From: an uncultured Collinsella sp.
GTDB lineage: Bacteria > Actinomycetota > Coriobacteriia > Coriobacteriales > Coriobacteriaceae
Direction: 5' to 3'
Length of the DNA: 64,000 nucleotides
Assembly (NCBI GenBank): GCA_934630375.1
Contig: CAKTVQ010000006.1
Location: 13,246-77,245, forward strand
The notes under the pieces are model-generated. The model was not told the DNA's origin, made no database searches, and saw nothing but the letters and a program-made list of their open reading frames with translations. Positions 43,378-53,331 of the stretch are shown here, piece by piece. The translations under genes were made by a program, and so were the position numbers. Position 1 is the first letter of the stretch. Every line of letters begins with the position of its first letter.

Positions 43378-45606
43378 TTACTTGCGCTTGCCGCCGCCGT
43401 CGCCGGGGCGACGGGAGCTGCCACCGCGCTTGCCGCCACGGCTGTTGCCGTAGCTGCCACGGTTATCGCGACCGCCGGCACGGCCGCCACGGGAGCCGGC
43501 CTGGTTGCCGCCACGACCACCACGATAGCCGCCGCGACGCTCTTCGCGGGTATCGTCGTAGTTGCGCCAGTCATCGCGACGATCGCGGCTGGCACGCGGG
43601 TCACGACGATCGCGCGACTCGTTAGAACGACCGGCGCCACCGCGGTTGCCGTTGCCACGAGCGCCCTCGCGGCCACCACGCTCGTCAAAGCGCTTGCCGC
43701 CACGGGACTCGCCGCCACGACCACCGCGCTCACCGCGAGCCTCGCCGCCGCGACACTCATCACGTGCGCCGCGCTCGTCGTCGCGACCGGAACGACGACG
43801 AGCGCCCGAACCGCGCTTGCCACCGCGCGAACCACGGCCCTCGTCCTCGCGCTCGACACGACGACGACCGCCGCGATCCTCGTCCTCGCGACGGCGGCGG
43901 TGCGCCTCGCCCTGGAACTGCTTGGCACGACGCTCGGCACGGTTGCCACGCGGGCCCTGCTCAGCAGCACCGCCGCGCTCCTCGGCAGCCATCTCGCGGG
44001 CCACGCTCTCAACGGCCTCGTCCACGCGGGCCTGAACGCCCTCGCGCACGCGGGTCTTACCGCCGCGCTTGGGACGGCTCGGACGCTCGCCCTCGCCACG
44101 GCGCTCATCGCGACCGCGGTTGGAACGACCGGCAACATCGCCGTAATCGTCGCCATTGCGTTTGCCGTCGCGACGCGCCTGCTCAAGCTTCTTCTTGCTC
44201 TTGGACTTGCCGCGCTTGGTCTTCTTCTTCACCTTAAAGGCCGCAGGATCGCGCTCGGGATCAACGGCAGGCGGGTTGGGACCTACGTGCAGGTCGCCGG
44301 CCTCGTAAATGTCGGCCGTCTTGTCCATGAGCTTCTCGATCTCGTAGAACTCATCGACGTCCTGCTCGGTCACAAACGTGATGGCCCAGCCCAGCTCGCC
44401 GGCACGGCCGGTGCGGCCAATGCGGTGGATGTAGTCAGTCGGCTCGGCCGGCACGTCAAAGTTCACAACATAGCGCACGTCGCTAATGTCGATGCCGCGG
44501 GCAAGGACGTCGGTTGCCACCAGCACGTCGACGGTGCCGTCGCGGAAGGCAGAAAGCGCGCGCTCGCGCTGGGCCTGGCTGCGGTTGCCGTGAATCGCGG
44601 CGGCCTTAATGCCCTTGCGCTCCAGGCGACGGCAGCAGCTGTCGGCGCGGTGCTTGGTGCGCATAAAGACGATGGTGCGCTCCGGGCCCTCCTTCTTGAG
44701 GAACTCGGGCAGCAGGTTGTTCTTGGCCTCGATGGACACCGGGAACACAAACTGGTCGACGGTGTCGGCGGTCGACGTGGCGGGCGCGATCTCCACGCGG
44801 GCCGGGTCGCTCACCAGGTCGGTGATCTCGCCCACGGCCTCCTCGTCGAGCGTCGCCGAGAACAGCAGCGTCTGGCGCTCGGCCGGCGTCTCACGCACAA
44901 TACGGCGGACGGCAGGCAAAAAGCCCATGTCGAGCATGCGGTCGGCCTCATCCAGCACCAGCACCTTGACCTCGTCCAGGTGGCAGGCGCCCTGCTCGAT
45001 CAGGTCGACCAGACGGCCCGGCGTGGCGACCAGGATGTCACAGCCGTACTTGAGCGCCGCGGTCTGGGGCTTGTAGCTCACGCCGCCCACGACGGTCACG
45101 GCGACATGGCCGGTGACGTCGGCGATTTTGCTTGCGACCTCGTCGATCTGCTGGGCGAGCTCGCGCGTGGGGGTGATGACGAGCATCACGGGGCCGCGGC
45201 CGTTGCCCTCGGGCTTCTTGGCGCCGCGACGGCGGTTGCGGCTGCCGCGCTCGCGCACGGGCTTGGGCGGAGCGATGTGCTCCAGGTTGTTCATAGTCGG
45301 CAGCAAGAAGGCGGCCGTCTTGCCGGTGCCGGTCTGGGCGGCGGCAAGCAGGTCGCGACCCTCGAGCACCACGGGGATGGAGCCAGCCTGGACAGGCGTC
45401 GGCGCCGTGTAGCCCAGGTTCTCGATGGCACGAAGCATCTCGTCCGAAAGTCCCAACTCGTCAAAGGCGGGCAGGTTCTCGGTCGCGGACTCGACAGTCT
45501 CGGCGGCACTGGCCTCGTCGGCAGCATCGAAGGCGGCCTGGGTCATGGCCTCGCGGGTCTCGTCCAGAATCTCGGCGTCGGTGACGTCGGATACAGAATT
45601 ACGCAT
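43378..45606 (-). CDS. DEAD-box RNA helicase with long RGG tail
   Basis: A 742-residue ATP-dependent RNA helicase. The core covers about residues 35-400: Q motif near 55, AAQTGTGKT near 82, PTRELAQ near 133, DEAD near 192, SAT near 224, and HRIGRTGRAG near 373. The last 270 residues are extremely rich in Arg, Gly, Asp and Lys, with RGG-like blocks typical of RNA-binding tails on cold-shock or ribosome-assembly helicases. The start at 45606 follows AAGGAA. The same stretch is open in other frames only because of its GC-rich repeats. Confidence 0.95.
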   Translation of the reverse strand: MRNSVSDVTDAEILDETREAMTQAAFDAADEASAAETVESATENLPAFDELGLSDEMLRAIENLGYTAPTPVQAGSIPVVLEGRDLLAAAQTGTGKTAAFLLPTMNNLEHIAPPKPVRERGSRNRRRGAKKPEGNGRGPVMLVITPTRELAQQIDEVASKIADVTGHVAVTVVGGVSYKPQTAALKYGCDILVATPGRLVDLIEQGACHLDEVKVLVLDEADRMLDMGFLPAVRRIVRETPAERQTLLFSATLDEEAVGEITDLVSDPARVEIAPATSTADTVDQFVFPVSIEAKNNLLPEFLKKEGPERTIVFMRTKHRADSCCRRLERKGIKAAAIHGNRSQAQRERALSAFRDGTVDVLVATDVLARGIDISDVRYVVNFDVPAEPTDYIHRIGRTGRAGELGWAITFVTEQDVDEFYEIEKLMDKTADIYEAGDLHVGPNPPAVDPERDPAAFKVKKKTKRGKSKSKKKLEQARRDGKRNGDDYGDVAGRSNRGRDERRGEGERPSRPKRGGKTRVREGVQARVDEAVESVAREMAAEERGGAAEQGPRGNRAERRAKQFQGEAHRRRREDEDRGGRRRVEREDEGRGSRGGKRGSGARRRSGRDDERGARDECRGGEARGERGGRGGESRGGKRFDERGGREGARGNGNRGGAGRSNESRDRRDPRASRDRRDDWRNYDDTREERRGGYRGGRGGNQAGSRGGRAGGRDNRGSYGNSRGGKRGGSSRRPGDGGGKRK

Positions 45607-45888
45607 ATGTTGTTGTTCCTTATCTGCACGCGCTATGGGCACGGCATGCGGCCGCGCGGGCGTGCTTGGTAGTGCGCTAATACATACAAAAACGGGTGCG
45701 CACAGAGAGGACGTTGCTCAGCACGCTGGCGATCGCTTTGGCAGCCCTATCACGCGCCGTCCAGACGCAGCAGCTCTAAGCGATGGAGCAGATTCGCCGC
45801 CGGTTAGTATACCCGTACTCCGCATGCCCCCACGTAAACCACAGATGACGAAGCGAACGGGGCGGGCTCGAGGTGGGCCCGGCCGATT

Positions 45889-46026
45889 GTCTCAATCTGT
45901 AACATCTACAGGGCAAATCTTCCTCTACGTGTTACAGATCGAGACAAACGGTCGACACGGTTCACAAACGTCTCAATCTGTAACAGTTACCGAGTAAAAT
46001 CGGTCCTAATTGTTATAGATCAAGAC
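45889..46026. repeat. hairpin array cluster A (2 units)
   Basis: Two 57-bp units (45889-45945 and 45970-46026), each beginning GTCTCAATCTGTAACA and ending TGTTA(C/T)AGAT(C/T)(G/A)AGAC. The 25-nt centres differ between the units. Unit starts are 81 bp apart. The rest of the 45607-46205 gap holds no gene; a TATAAT is at 46093. Confidence 0.95.
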
Positions 46027-46092
46027 AGAGGGGGATTTCCGTCCAGTCCAAACCAAATCTCTCAGTCTTCCTGCAATTTCGAACATGTGGCC

Positions 46093-46098
46093 TATAAT
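46093..46098 (+). promoter_or_regulatory. candidate -10 for the FHA gene
   Basis: A consensus TATAAT stands 108 bp before the GTG start of the FHA gene. The -35 hexamer (near 46070) is poor. Confidence 0.45.
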
Positions 46099-46205
46099 GT
46101 TGCTTTGGTTACGCTATATATTGCGCAGCCATTTAATACGTCGCCCACCGGGGGCCATTAATTCCTATCGCCATATTGGCTAGGAAGCAATCAAAGGAGG
46201 TATCC

Positions 46206-47168
46206 GTGGCAGCAGAGACGCCTTGCTCGGTCCTCTATAACGATATTCGCTCGTTCGGCGGTCTTAAACATCTCGAGATCGCCCGAATGCTCATCAATGG
46301 AAACTCTTATCTCGGCAGTACCCTGCTCGAGAAATGCTCTTCCAACCGCTCGTATCTCACCCGTTACATCGTCCATCGCGAGCCTGACCAGTGCGCGCCC
46401 GCCATCTACAGCGACTTTGCCATCACCACGCTCAATCTTTCCGCGGCAATCTGCAGCAAGCTCGGCAGCGGCGAGTCCGCCTATCAGGCAATCGCCGAGC
46501 ACTATCGCGGCCCGGCCGCCAACGAAATGATGTCGGCTCTCGCCAGCTACAAGTTGGACAGCCGCCTATATGCAAATGCCCTCAATCGCATCGACAACTT
46601 TGACGGCAATGCCGTGCGCGAGAAGAGTACGCTTTACCTTATGCTCTTTGTGGCAACGGGGGCGCTCGCTGACCCCATCCAAGGCGTGGCCACCGTCGAG
46701 CGCTTTTGCGACAGCAAGACAGGCGGGCACTTTGGCACCACCGAAACTACCGTCGGACGTGGCTTTATGAGCAGCCTGGAGCAGCCGCGCACTGTCGCCC
46801 CCAACCTCGGTCTGCTCAGAACCCATGCCGACAACTGCGCCGACATGCAAATCCATCCCCTCACACGCGATCCGCGCGGCACGGTAATTGGGTCCTTGCC
46901 CAAAACTTCGCCCAGCATCACCGATGTAGGCGCTGATGCATCGCGCGAGCATCTCCGCATTTGGCTCGAAGGTGGACGCTGGTACGCCCAGGGCCTTGGG
47001 TCGACCAACGGCACAGTGCTCGAATCGGGCGCGGGCGACGGCGATATTGTGATTGAGCCGCCGCGCGACCAACGCGAGCCCGGCAAGATCTATCCCCCGG
47101 TGGAAATCGAAAACAGCGACAGGCTCCATCTGGGTCTCTACACGACATTCCTTGTCATTGTGGACTAG
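46206..47168 (+). CDS. FHA-domain protein
   Basis: A 320-residue cytoplasmic protein. A C-terminal FHA phosphothreonine-binding domain (about 227-310) has VIGSLPKTS, the DASREHLRIW core and GLGSTNGT. The first 220 residues are an uncharacterised, mostly helical region. The GTG at 46206 is preceded by AAAGGAGG, a near-perfect ribosome site; the upstream in-frame start at 46176 is not. Its neighbour is a Ser/Thr kinase, so it likely reads or relays phosphorylation by that kinase. Confidence 0.88.
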   Translation: MAAETPCSVLYNDIRSFGGLKHLEIARMLINGNSYLGSTLLEKCSSNRSYLTRYIVHREPDQCAPAIYSDFAITTLNLSAAICSKLGSGESAYQAIAEHYRGPAANEMMSALASYKLDSRLYANALNRIDNFDGNAVREKSTLYLMLFVATGALADPIQGVATVERFCDSKTGGHFGTTETTVGRGFMSSLEQPRTVAPNLGLLRTHADNCADMQIHPLTRDPRGTVIGSLPKTSPSITDVGADASREHLRIWLEGGRWYAQGLGSTNGTVLESGAGDGDIVIEPPRDQREPGKIYPPVEIENSDRLHLGLYTTFLVIVD

Positions 47169-47171
47169 CGC

Positions 47172-47200
47172 GGACGGCGATCGAAAGACGGTCGCCGTCC
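47172..47200 (+). terminator. terminator after the FHA gene
   Basis: GGACGGCGA and TCGCCGTCC form a 9-bp stem, followed by GTCTTTCGTCTTC. It lies four bases after the stop. Confidence 0.6.
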
Positions 47201-47246
47201 GTCTTTCGTCTTCTACCTTCTGCGTCGTAAACGACAATACTCAGCG

Positions 47247-47307
47247 GTATACGTGGGCAGTGTGGCTATCATGGTACTTTACCGATATCCACACTGCCCA
47301 CGTATAC
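47247..47307. repeat. 19-bp perfect inverted repeat before the kinase gene
   Basis: GTATACGTGGGCAGTGTGG (47247-47265) and its exact reverse complement (47289-47307) are separated by 23 bases. The pair lies 33 bp ahead of the kinase start, so a leader transcript would fold into a long hairpin just before the ribosome site. Confidence 0.9.
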
Positions 47308-47339
47308 GCGCAGCAACCCATGCTAGACAAAGGAACGCC

Positions 47340-49424
47340 ATGGATACTACCGATAGCGCCTATGGCGACAAACTCATCCGTCTTGACACGTTCGACACCG
47401 CCGTGGCGGTCGACCCCAGCGCCGAGGACGACGCCAAGCGTCGGTTTATGACGCTTATTCTCCAGACGGCCCACCGCAACAACGGCAACATCGGGCACGT
47501 GCTGCGCGCGACCAACACGAGCGGCGAGGTCTTTGCCGTCAAGCTACTCAAGGACAACGCCATCCTTTCCGGCCAAGCCCCCGACCGCTCCGCCGAGCAA
47601 TCGGCCGCGCACCTGGCCAACACCGCCGCACTGTTCGAGGAGTACCGTCATCTGTGTACCGTCTCGCACCTGCGCGGATTTCCGCGCGTCTATGGCTACG
47701 GATCGTGCGAGAACGACCCGCTCATCCTCATGGAGTGGGTCGAGGGCACCTCGCTCAAGCAGGCGCTGCCCTTGCTTCCGCACGACGCCTCGGGCGGGCT
47801 GACCACCCAGATGGTCGCCGCCGTCGGAAACGCCGTACTTCGCGCGCTCTTGATGACCCAAGGCCTCGTGAATCCGGTCATCCATCGCGACCTGTCGCCT
47901 GCCAATATCATGTTCCGCACCACCAGCCGAACGCTCGAGCAGCAGATTGCCGATTGCTCCTTTGACCCCTGCCTCATCGACATGGGCTCCGCGACCATGG
48001 CCCTCGGCGACGACACGATCACCCGGCGCGCCGACATCTGGCGCTTTGCCACGCCCGCATACGCCGCGCCCGAAATGCTCACGCAGGATATCGAAGGCAT
48101 CGCGGCCCTTCGCCGCTCGCCCGCGATCGACGTCTATGCGCTTTCGAGCATTCTGTACCAGCTCTACAGCGGTCGCAAACCGTTCGATGTCGAGTCGACG
48201 GGTGCCGCGGCGACCGGCTCGTTCTACCTCATAAAGACCAAGACCAAGCCGGCGCCGCTCGAGCCGCGCTGCGAGGGCGACAAAGCGCTCGTCCAGATCA
48301 TCATGAAAGGCATCTCGGTCGAACAGGGCGATCGCCCTACCGAGCAGCAGATGCTCGAGGTGCTCTCGACATACCTCCCCGCTGCAGAATCTGAGGACCG
48401 CGAGGGTGCAGGAGACGAGGCCGCAATTGATATCGATTCTGGCACGCACCTTAAGGTCGACGTCGCCGGCGAGCGCGCACGAGAGATCCTGGAGCAGGCC
48501 CGGCACGACGCCATGACCCGCCGTCGCTTTATTATCGGCGGCGTCGTTGCGGTCGTTGCGGGACTCGGCGTCGTTGGCGCGGCAACCCATGGCTTCGGCA
48601 TCCCCGACTACCTGGACGGCATCCGCGGTTCGCTTGACGACTACACTTGGGACCAGCTGCAGGAGATTTCGCTCAAGATTAAGGCCGCCGAGACCCGTAG
48701 CGAGGCACGCGAGATTGCCAAGCGCTACCACCTGCTCGACGCTGATGGGCATATCCCCTATCCGTGCACCAAGCGTGTCACGCTCACCAACGGACTACAG
48801 GTTGGCGCGCAGCTTGTGGGCATCCGCCACGATGAGCTTCTGGACGGGACGGGCAAGGCCGGGCTGACGTTTATGTTCGACGCGGGTATTGCCGAGCGCA
48901 ACGCTACGGCTGAACCGCCGAGCGCCGGCTGGGCAGATTGCGAGCTGCGGGAATGGCTCAACGGCGACGGCCTTAAGCTGCTACCCAACGAGTTGCGCGC
49001 GCTCATTAAAGGGGTCAAGAAGGTCTCGAACAATGTGGGCGCCGCCAACAGTGCATCGTGTCTGAGCGAGTTGCCCGCAACCCTTTGGCTGCCCGCCATG
49101 GTCGAGCTGTGCGGTACGCAACCGCCCGATTCGTTTGCCGAGGGCTATCACTACCTGGCAGACATCTACAACGGCGAGGGCAAGGAGTATCAGCTCTTCC
49201 GCGAGCTCAAGGTGAGCCCGTATTCCACGAACGAGACGATGGTCCGCCAGTGGAAGGGCAAGGACACCTGTTGGTGGGAGCGCACGGTGAGCCCCGACAC
49301 ATCGGAGGAAAAGGGCACGGTCTATATCAACCGTGTCGGCGACGACGGCGACGTGTTTATGTACGCCACGCCTGCAAGCAAACCGGACAAGCGGACCTGC
49401 GTGATCCCCGGGTTCTGTATCTAG
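47340..49424 (+). CDS. membrane Ser/Thr protein kinase with DUF6273-like ectodomain
   Basis: A 694-residue protein. The Hanks-type kinase domain (about 40-340) has the ATP Lys in FAVKLLKD near 66, HRDLSPANIMF near 182-192, DMGSA instead of DFG near 214, and YAAPEM near 240. A Ser replaces the usual Lys after HRDL. A single membrane segment (about 395-418) leads to an extracellular domain of some 275 residues resembling DUF6273 (WADCELREWLNG, TLWLPAMVELCG, WWERTVSP). This fits a surface-sensing kinase acting on the adjacent FHA protein. AAAGGAA precedes the ATG. Confidence 0.88.
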   Translation: MDTTDSAYGDKLIRLDTFDTAVAVDPSAEDDAKRRFMTLILQTAHRNNGNIGHVLRATNTSGEVFAVKLLKDNAILSGQAPDRSAEQSAAHLANTAALFEEYRHLCTVSHLRGFPRVYGYGSCENDPLILMEWVEGTSLKQALPLLPHDASGGLTTQMVAAVGNAVLRALLMTQGLVNPVIHRDLSPANIMFRTTSRTLEQQIADCSFDPCLIDMGSATMALGDDTITRRADIWRFATPAYAAPEMLTQDIEGIAALRRSPAIDVYALSSILYQLYSGRKPFDVESTGAAATGSFYLIKTKTKPAPLEPRCEGDKALVQIIMKGISVEQGDRPTEQQMLEVLSTYLPAAESEDREGAGDEAAIDIDSGTHLKVDVAGERAREILEQARHDAMTRRRFIIGGVVAVVAGLGVVGAATHGFGIPDYLDGIRGSLDDYTWDQLQEISLKIKAAETRSEAREIAKRYHLLDADGHIPYPCTKRVTLTNGLQVGAQLVGIRHDELLDGTGKAGLTFMFDAGIAERNATAEPPSAGWADCELREWLNGDGLKLLPNELRALIKGVKKVSNNVGAANSASCLSELPATLWLPAMVELCGTQPPDSFAEGYHYLADIYNGEGKEYQLFRELKVSPYSTNETMVRQWKGKDTCWWERTVSPDTSEEKGTVYINRVGDDGDVFMYATPASKPDKRTCVIPGFCI

Positions 49425-49466
49425 AGGCGGAGGGCTGCTGCGACGGGGCTCCCGGCCCCGGCGTTT

Positions 49467-49765
49467 ATCTCAATCTGTAACATCTAGGACCCAAATACCG
49501 GCCTAGCTGTTACAGATTGAGATGTTGAGCAGGCGGCGGGACGGTCTGTCTCAATCTGTAACAGTAACTCGGCAAAAAACGGGTCTAGTTGTTACAGAAC
49601 GAGACAAACCCCAACCCCGCGAGACAACGTCTCAATCTGTAACAGTAAGGGGTCAAAAACCTCTCTAGATGTTACAGATTGAGACATTTGGCAACCGCCG
49701 AATTGTTTGTCTCGATTTGTAACAGTTAGAGGCCATTTTCCCTGCTAGATGTTACAGAACGAGAC
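49467..49765. repeat. hairpin array cluster B (4 units)
   Basis: Units at 49467-49523, 49548-49605, 49629-49685 and 49709-49765, each with 16-bp GTCTCAATCTGTAACA-type arms. Starts are 81, 81 and 80 bp apart. The outer spacers are 23-24 nt and the centres 25-26 nt; centres differ but often contain an A-run and a CTAGA beside the right arm. This cluster accounts for most of the 49425-49906 gap. Confidence 0.95.
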
Positions 49766-49906
49766 GCTAGCGTTCCGAGGGCTTCGCTTCATAAATGTGA
49801 CTCAAGTGTGTCGATATTTCCTTGCCAATGTTGCGCAACAGGAACCCTTTCGGCGGTCGTAACGTACGAATTGTCATAGGTACCCCTTCAACGATTGGGA
49901 GAAGAA

Positions 49907-52900
49907 ATGGCAAAGTACGCACCTAAACACTTGGAAGTCTCAGGCGGAGCCGAGCCTCGCCCCACATTCTCGGGCCACAAGGCAACACGACTCGCCGTCA
50001 CCGCAGCCACCACCATCGCAATGACCGGCTCGCCGTTGCTCGCCCCGTTCTCGGCATTTGCCAACGATGTGAGCGGTGCCACGGCACAGGACGCAATCAT
50101 GTCCCCGCTCGCCGTCCACGCCGGCGAGGCGGCAGGCTCCGCAGTAAAGACGAACGCCCAGAAGATTGCCGACTTTCGGGCCGCAATCGACGCCGCAAAG
50201 GCTGCCGAGGCAGAAGCTAAGTCCGACTACGACACGGCGGCTGCCCCCTATATCGAAAAACAGACGGCCCGCGACAACGCACAGACCGCCTACGACGCTT
50301 CCGTCTCCGACAATTCGCAGGCAGAGGCCGCCGCGCGTGCCGAATACGCTCGCCAGCTCGATGAAAGCGTCAAGGCGGCCGACAGCGCCAGTGCCACGCT
50401 AAAGGATGCCCAGAGCAAGCTCGACACGGCCAAGGCCGATGCCGAGGGCAAGACGAAGGCACTCGACTCCGCAAAGCAGGCGGCAGCCGATGCACAAGCC
50501 AAGCTTGAGGAAGCCCAGAAGGCAGCCGCCAACGCAACGCCGGAGGAAATCAAGGCAGCCGAGCAGTCTGCCGCAGATGCCCAGAAGGTTCTTGACCAGG
50601 CAAAGGCCGCAAAGACCGCTGCCGACTCCGCGCTCGCCGACGCCCAGCAGGCCCAAAGCGCCGCGCAAAGCGCTTACGACGAGGCGGCGGCCACGCTGGC
50701 TTCCGCCCAGCAGGCAAAAACCGCCGCGGACGGTAAGGTAGCTGACGCGCAGGCGGCGTATGACAGCGCACAGGCGGACCTCGCCGCAGCAAAGGCAGGC
50801 GCCGCAGGCCCAGAATACGACGCCGCTCAGGCAAAGGTCGACGCTGCCAAGACCGATCTTGACGCCGCAAAGAGCGCCCAGGCAAACGCTGAGAAGGCTC
50901 TGGAAAACGCCCAGCAGGATCAGACTCAGAAGCAAAATGATCTTGCCGCAGCACAATCGGAGCTTGATGCCGCAAAGCAGAATGCCGAGCAAAAGAAGTC
51001 CGAGCTCGATACCGCGAATGCTGCAGTCTCCACAAAGGACGAGGCCCTCAAGGACGCGAAGGCAGCCCACAGCGCTGAGCTTGCCAAGCTCGATGAGGCG
51101 AATAAGGCTGTCGAGGAGGCAAAGGCGACAAAGACAGCTGCGGACGAGGCGGTCGCGCAAGCTCAGAACGAACTGCAGTTAGCTCAAGCCGCGGTTCAGT
51201 CTGCTCAAGTTGCCGTCGACGCCGCCCAGCAGGCAGCAGGCTCTGCCGAGTCCACGCTCAAGCAAGGTGCTATTGGGTTCTTTAAGTCCGTCGGCGCCAA
51301 TGAGGCAGTCACGATTATCGAGAACTGCCTGTATAAGGACGCCACCCATGTTGGCGATAGCGACGATGCGACCTCGCTCGACAATATGATCTCGGCCGTC
51401 ACCGTTATGAAGTCGATTAACAGCTACCGCGTTTCCGTTGGCTTGAATCCGCTCAACGTAACGTACAACCTTGTCGCAGCGGCAATTGCCGATGCGAACT
51501 GGTCGAGCTCGAACATCGAGCACGCAAACCAGTTTAAGGTGGCAGAGAATCTCTCGTGGGGCTACAGCGATCCATGCCAGGGATGGATTACGGAGGAAAA
51601 GGCGTACTTTGACGAGGCGGTGGCGGCCAAGTTTGACGTCCACAATCTCACGGGAAAGGCTGCCTACGCCTTCTATCACTCACATGCCGACAAGATCGAC
51701 AGTTACGTCACTAAAAACTGCGGCAAGAACGCAATGGTGGGCCATTACATCAATTGTATTAATCCCAACTACACAGTCATGGGTACTGGACTCAACACCG
51801 CTCGCAACAACGAATACGGAGACACCGCATCCTTTACCGCCCAGACGGCCTCGCCATGGAAGCCCGACCACGATTGGACAAGCTCTGCCATATCCGTCGA
51901 CGAGTTCGAGCAGACGCTTAACGGCTACGTCAACGGACTCAAAAACGCGGGAAGCAAACTCGAGACCGCCAAGAAAGATCTTGCCAGCAAGCAAGCTGCA
52001 CTCCAGCTAGCATCCCAAAACAAACAGAAGGCCGACGAAACCGCAAGCGAAGCCGCGTCCGCGGTCGAGCATAAGCAGCAGGCAGCAAACAAGCAGAGCG
52101 ATAGCGTCGCCGCCGCTGCAACTGCCGTAGCCACAGCCCAGTCGGAACGCGACACTGCGCAAAAGGTCGCAGAGACCGCCAACGTGCAGGCAGCTGCCGC
52201 GAAGGCCGCAGCCACTCGAAAGCAGGATGACGTTAACGCCGCACAGGCATCATGCGACCAAGCGCAGCAGACTGTTGCGGTACGCGCGACAGATCTCGAA
52301 AACGCAAAGAATGCCGCTGCAGACAAGCAGGCCGCCTACGCCGCCGCCAGCGATGAGCTCGCAAAGTATTCTGCCGATGTTGCTGCGGCTCAGGAGAAGG
52401 CTGACAAGGCCCATCAGGCGCTTGATGAAGCCACGGCAGCCCAGACGTCTGCCCAGAGTGCTCTCGCAAAGGCGAAGCTCGACGAGGTTACCAAGAAACA
52501 GGCCCTCGGCACCGCGATGGACAACGCCGAGGACAAGGCGGCGAACGCGGAGCACGCCGCGAGCGATCTGACCACAGCGAAAAACGACTTTGCTTCAAAG
52601 AAGGCCCATGCCGACGCCCTGAGCAATGCGGCCGATAATCTTGCCACCGCCGAGGCGGCCAAGCAGGACGCCGACGCAGCAGTTACCGAGGCCGGAGTCG
52701 CCCTTAGTGCGGCAAATGATGCTATCGCGAACGCCGAGCAAGCGGTCGAGAATTCTCAGGCCGCATCAGATGCCGCTGTCGCTACCCTCGGAAAGCTCAA
52801 GTCCATCAACGTCGAAAACGGCATTGCTACTGGCTCTGACGCAAACGCGAACGATACGCTCAATGCCCTCTTTGCCAAGTGCGTCGCCGCCAAGCAAGCG

Positions 52901-53272
52901 GAACATAACGCAAAGGCCGCACTTGATGCCGCTCAGGCAGACCTTGATGCTGCAACGCCCGCCTACGCCGCAGCTCTCAACGGCTACAACGAGGCGAAGG
53001 CAAAACGCGTAGCCGCCGAGCAAGCCCTGAAGGACGAGATCGCCCGCCAGGAGCAAGAGGCGGCGAAGGCCGAGCAGGCCAAGATCACACAGGCTGCCGC
53101 TAAGCCGGTTACTGGAAAGCCGTCTGCCGGCAACGCCAAGACGGCCGCCAACTCGGCACTTCCCACCACAGGCGACAATGCTGCGCTCGCCGGTGAGACG
53201 TTTGTCATCGGAGGTGTCGTGCTCGTAGCCGCCGGCGTCTTTCTGACTGACAAGAAGCGTCGTCAGGAGTAA
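49907..53272 (+). CDS. LPXTG-anchored coiled-coil surface protein with central CAP domain
   Basis: A 1121-residue secreted protein. A Sec signal lies at about 22-52 (cleavage after FAFA or SAFA). Ala/Lys/Glu/Gln heptad coiled coils run at about 70-450 and 680-1060. A CAP/SCP-like domain sits between them (about 455-675) with INSYRVSVGLNPL, AENLSWGY and GHYINCINPNYTVMGTG. The end is a sortase signal: LPTTG, a membrane segment and KKRRQE. It should form a long fibre-like stalk carrying the CAP domain away from the wall. GGGAGAA precedes the ATG. Sortase is not in the window. Confidence 0.9.
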   Translation: MAKYAPKHLEVSGGAEPRPTFSGHKATRLAVTAATTIAMTGSPLLAPFSAFANDVSGATAQDAIMSPLAVHAGEAAGSAVKTNAQKIADFRAAIDAAKAAEAEAKSDYDTAAAPYIEKQTARDNAQTAYDASVSDNSQAEAAARAEYARQLDESVKAADSASATLKDAQSKLDTAKADAEGKTKALDSAKQAAADAQAKLEEAQKAAANATPEEIKAAEQSAADAQKVLDQAKAAKTAADSALADAQQAQSAAQSAYDEAAATLASAQQAKTAADGKVADAQAAYDSAQADLAAAKAGAAGPEYDAAQAKVDAAKTDLDAAKSAQANAEKALENAQQDQTQKQNDLAAAQSELDAAKQNAEQKKSELDTANAAVSTKDEALKDAKAAHSAELAKLDEANKAVEEAKATKTAADEAVAQAQNELQLAQAAVQSAQVAVDAAQQAAGSAESTLKQGAIGFFKSVGANEAVTIIENCLYKDATHVGDSDDATSLDNMISAVTVMKSINSYRVSVGLNPLNVTYNLVAAAIADANWSSSNIEHANQFKVAENLSWGYSDPCQGWITEEKAYFDEAVAAKFDVHNLTGKAAYAFYHSHADKIDSYVTKNCGKNAMVGHYINCINPNYTVMGTGLNTARNNEYGDTASFTAQTASPWKPDHDWTSSAISVDEFEQTLNGYVNGLKNAGSKLETAKKDLASKQAALQLASQNKQKADETASEAASAVEHKQQAANKQSDSVAAAATAVATAQSERDTAQKVAETANVQAAAAKAAATRKQDDVNAAQASCDQAQQTVAVRATDLENAKNAAADKQAAYAAASDELAKYSADVAAAQEKADKAHQALDEATAAQTSAQSALAKAKLDEVTKKQALGTAMDNAEDKAANAEHAASDLTTAKNDFASKKAHADALSNAADNLATAEAAKQDADAAVTEAGVALSAANDAIANAEQAVENSQAASDAAVATLGKLKSINVENGIATGSDANANDTLNALFAKCVAAKQAEHNAKAALDAAQADLDAATPAYAAALNGYNEAKAKRVAAEQALKDEIARQEQEAAKAEQAKITQAAAKPVTGKPSAGNAKTAANSALPTTGDNAALAGETFVIGGVVLVAAGVFLTDKKRRQE

Positions 53273-53331
53273 GGATTTCGGGAGGGCGGCTTCTCTTCCC
53301 TCCCACCGCTTCGCAAACCCCGCCTGACATG

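Noticed and set aside
43369..45672. A 767-codon plus-strand open frame opposite the DEAD-box helicase
   Set aside because: It is an Ala/Thr/Val low-complexity mirror of the helicase's Arg/Gly tail, with no good start.
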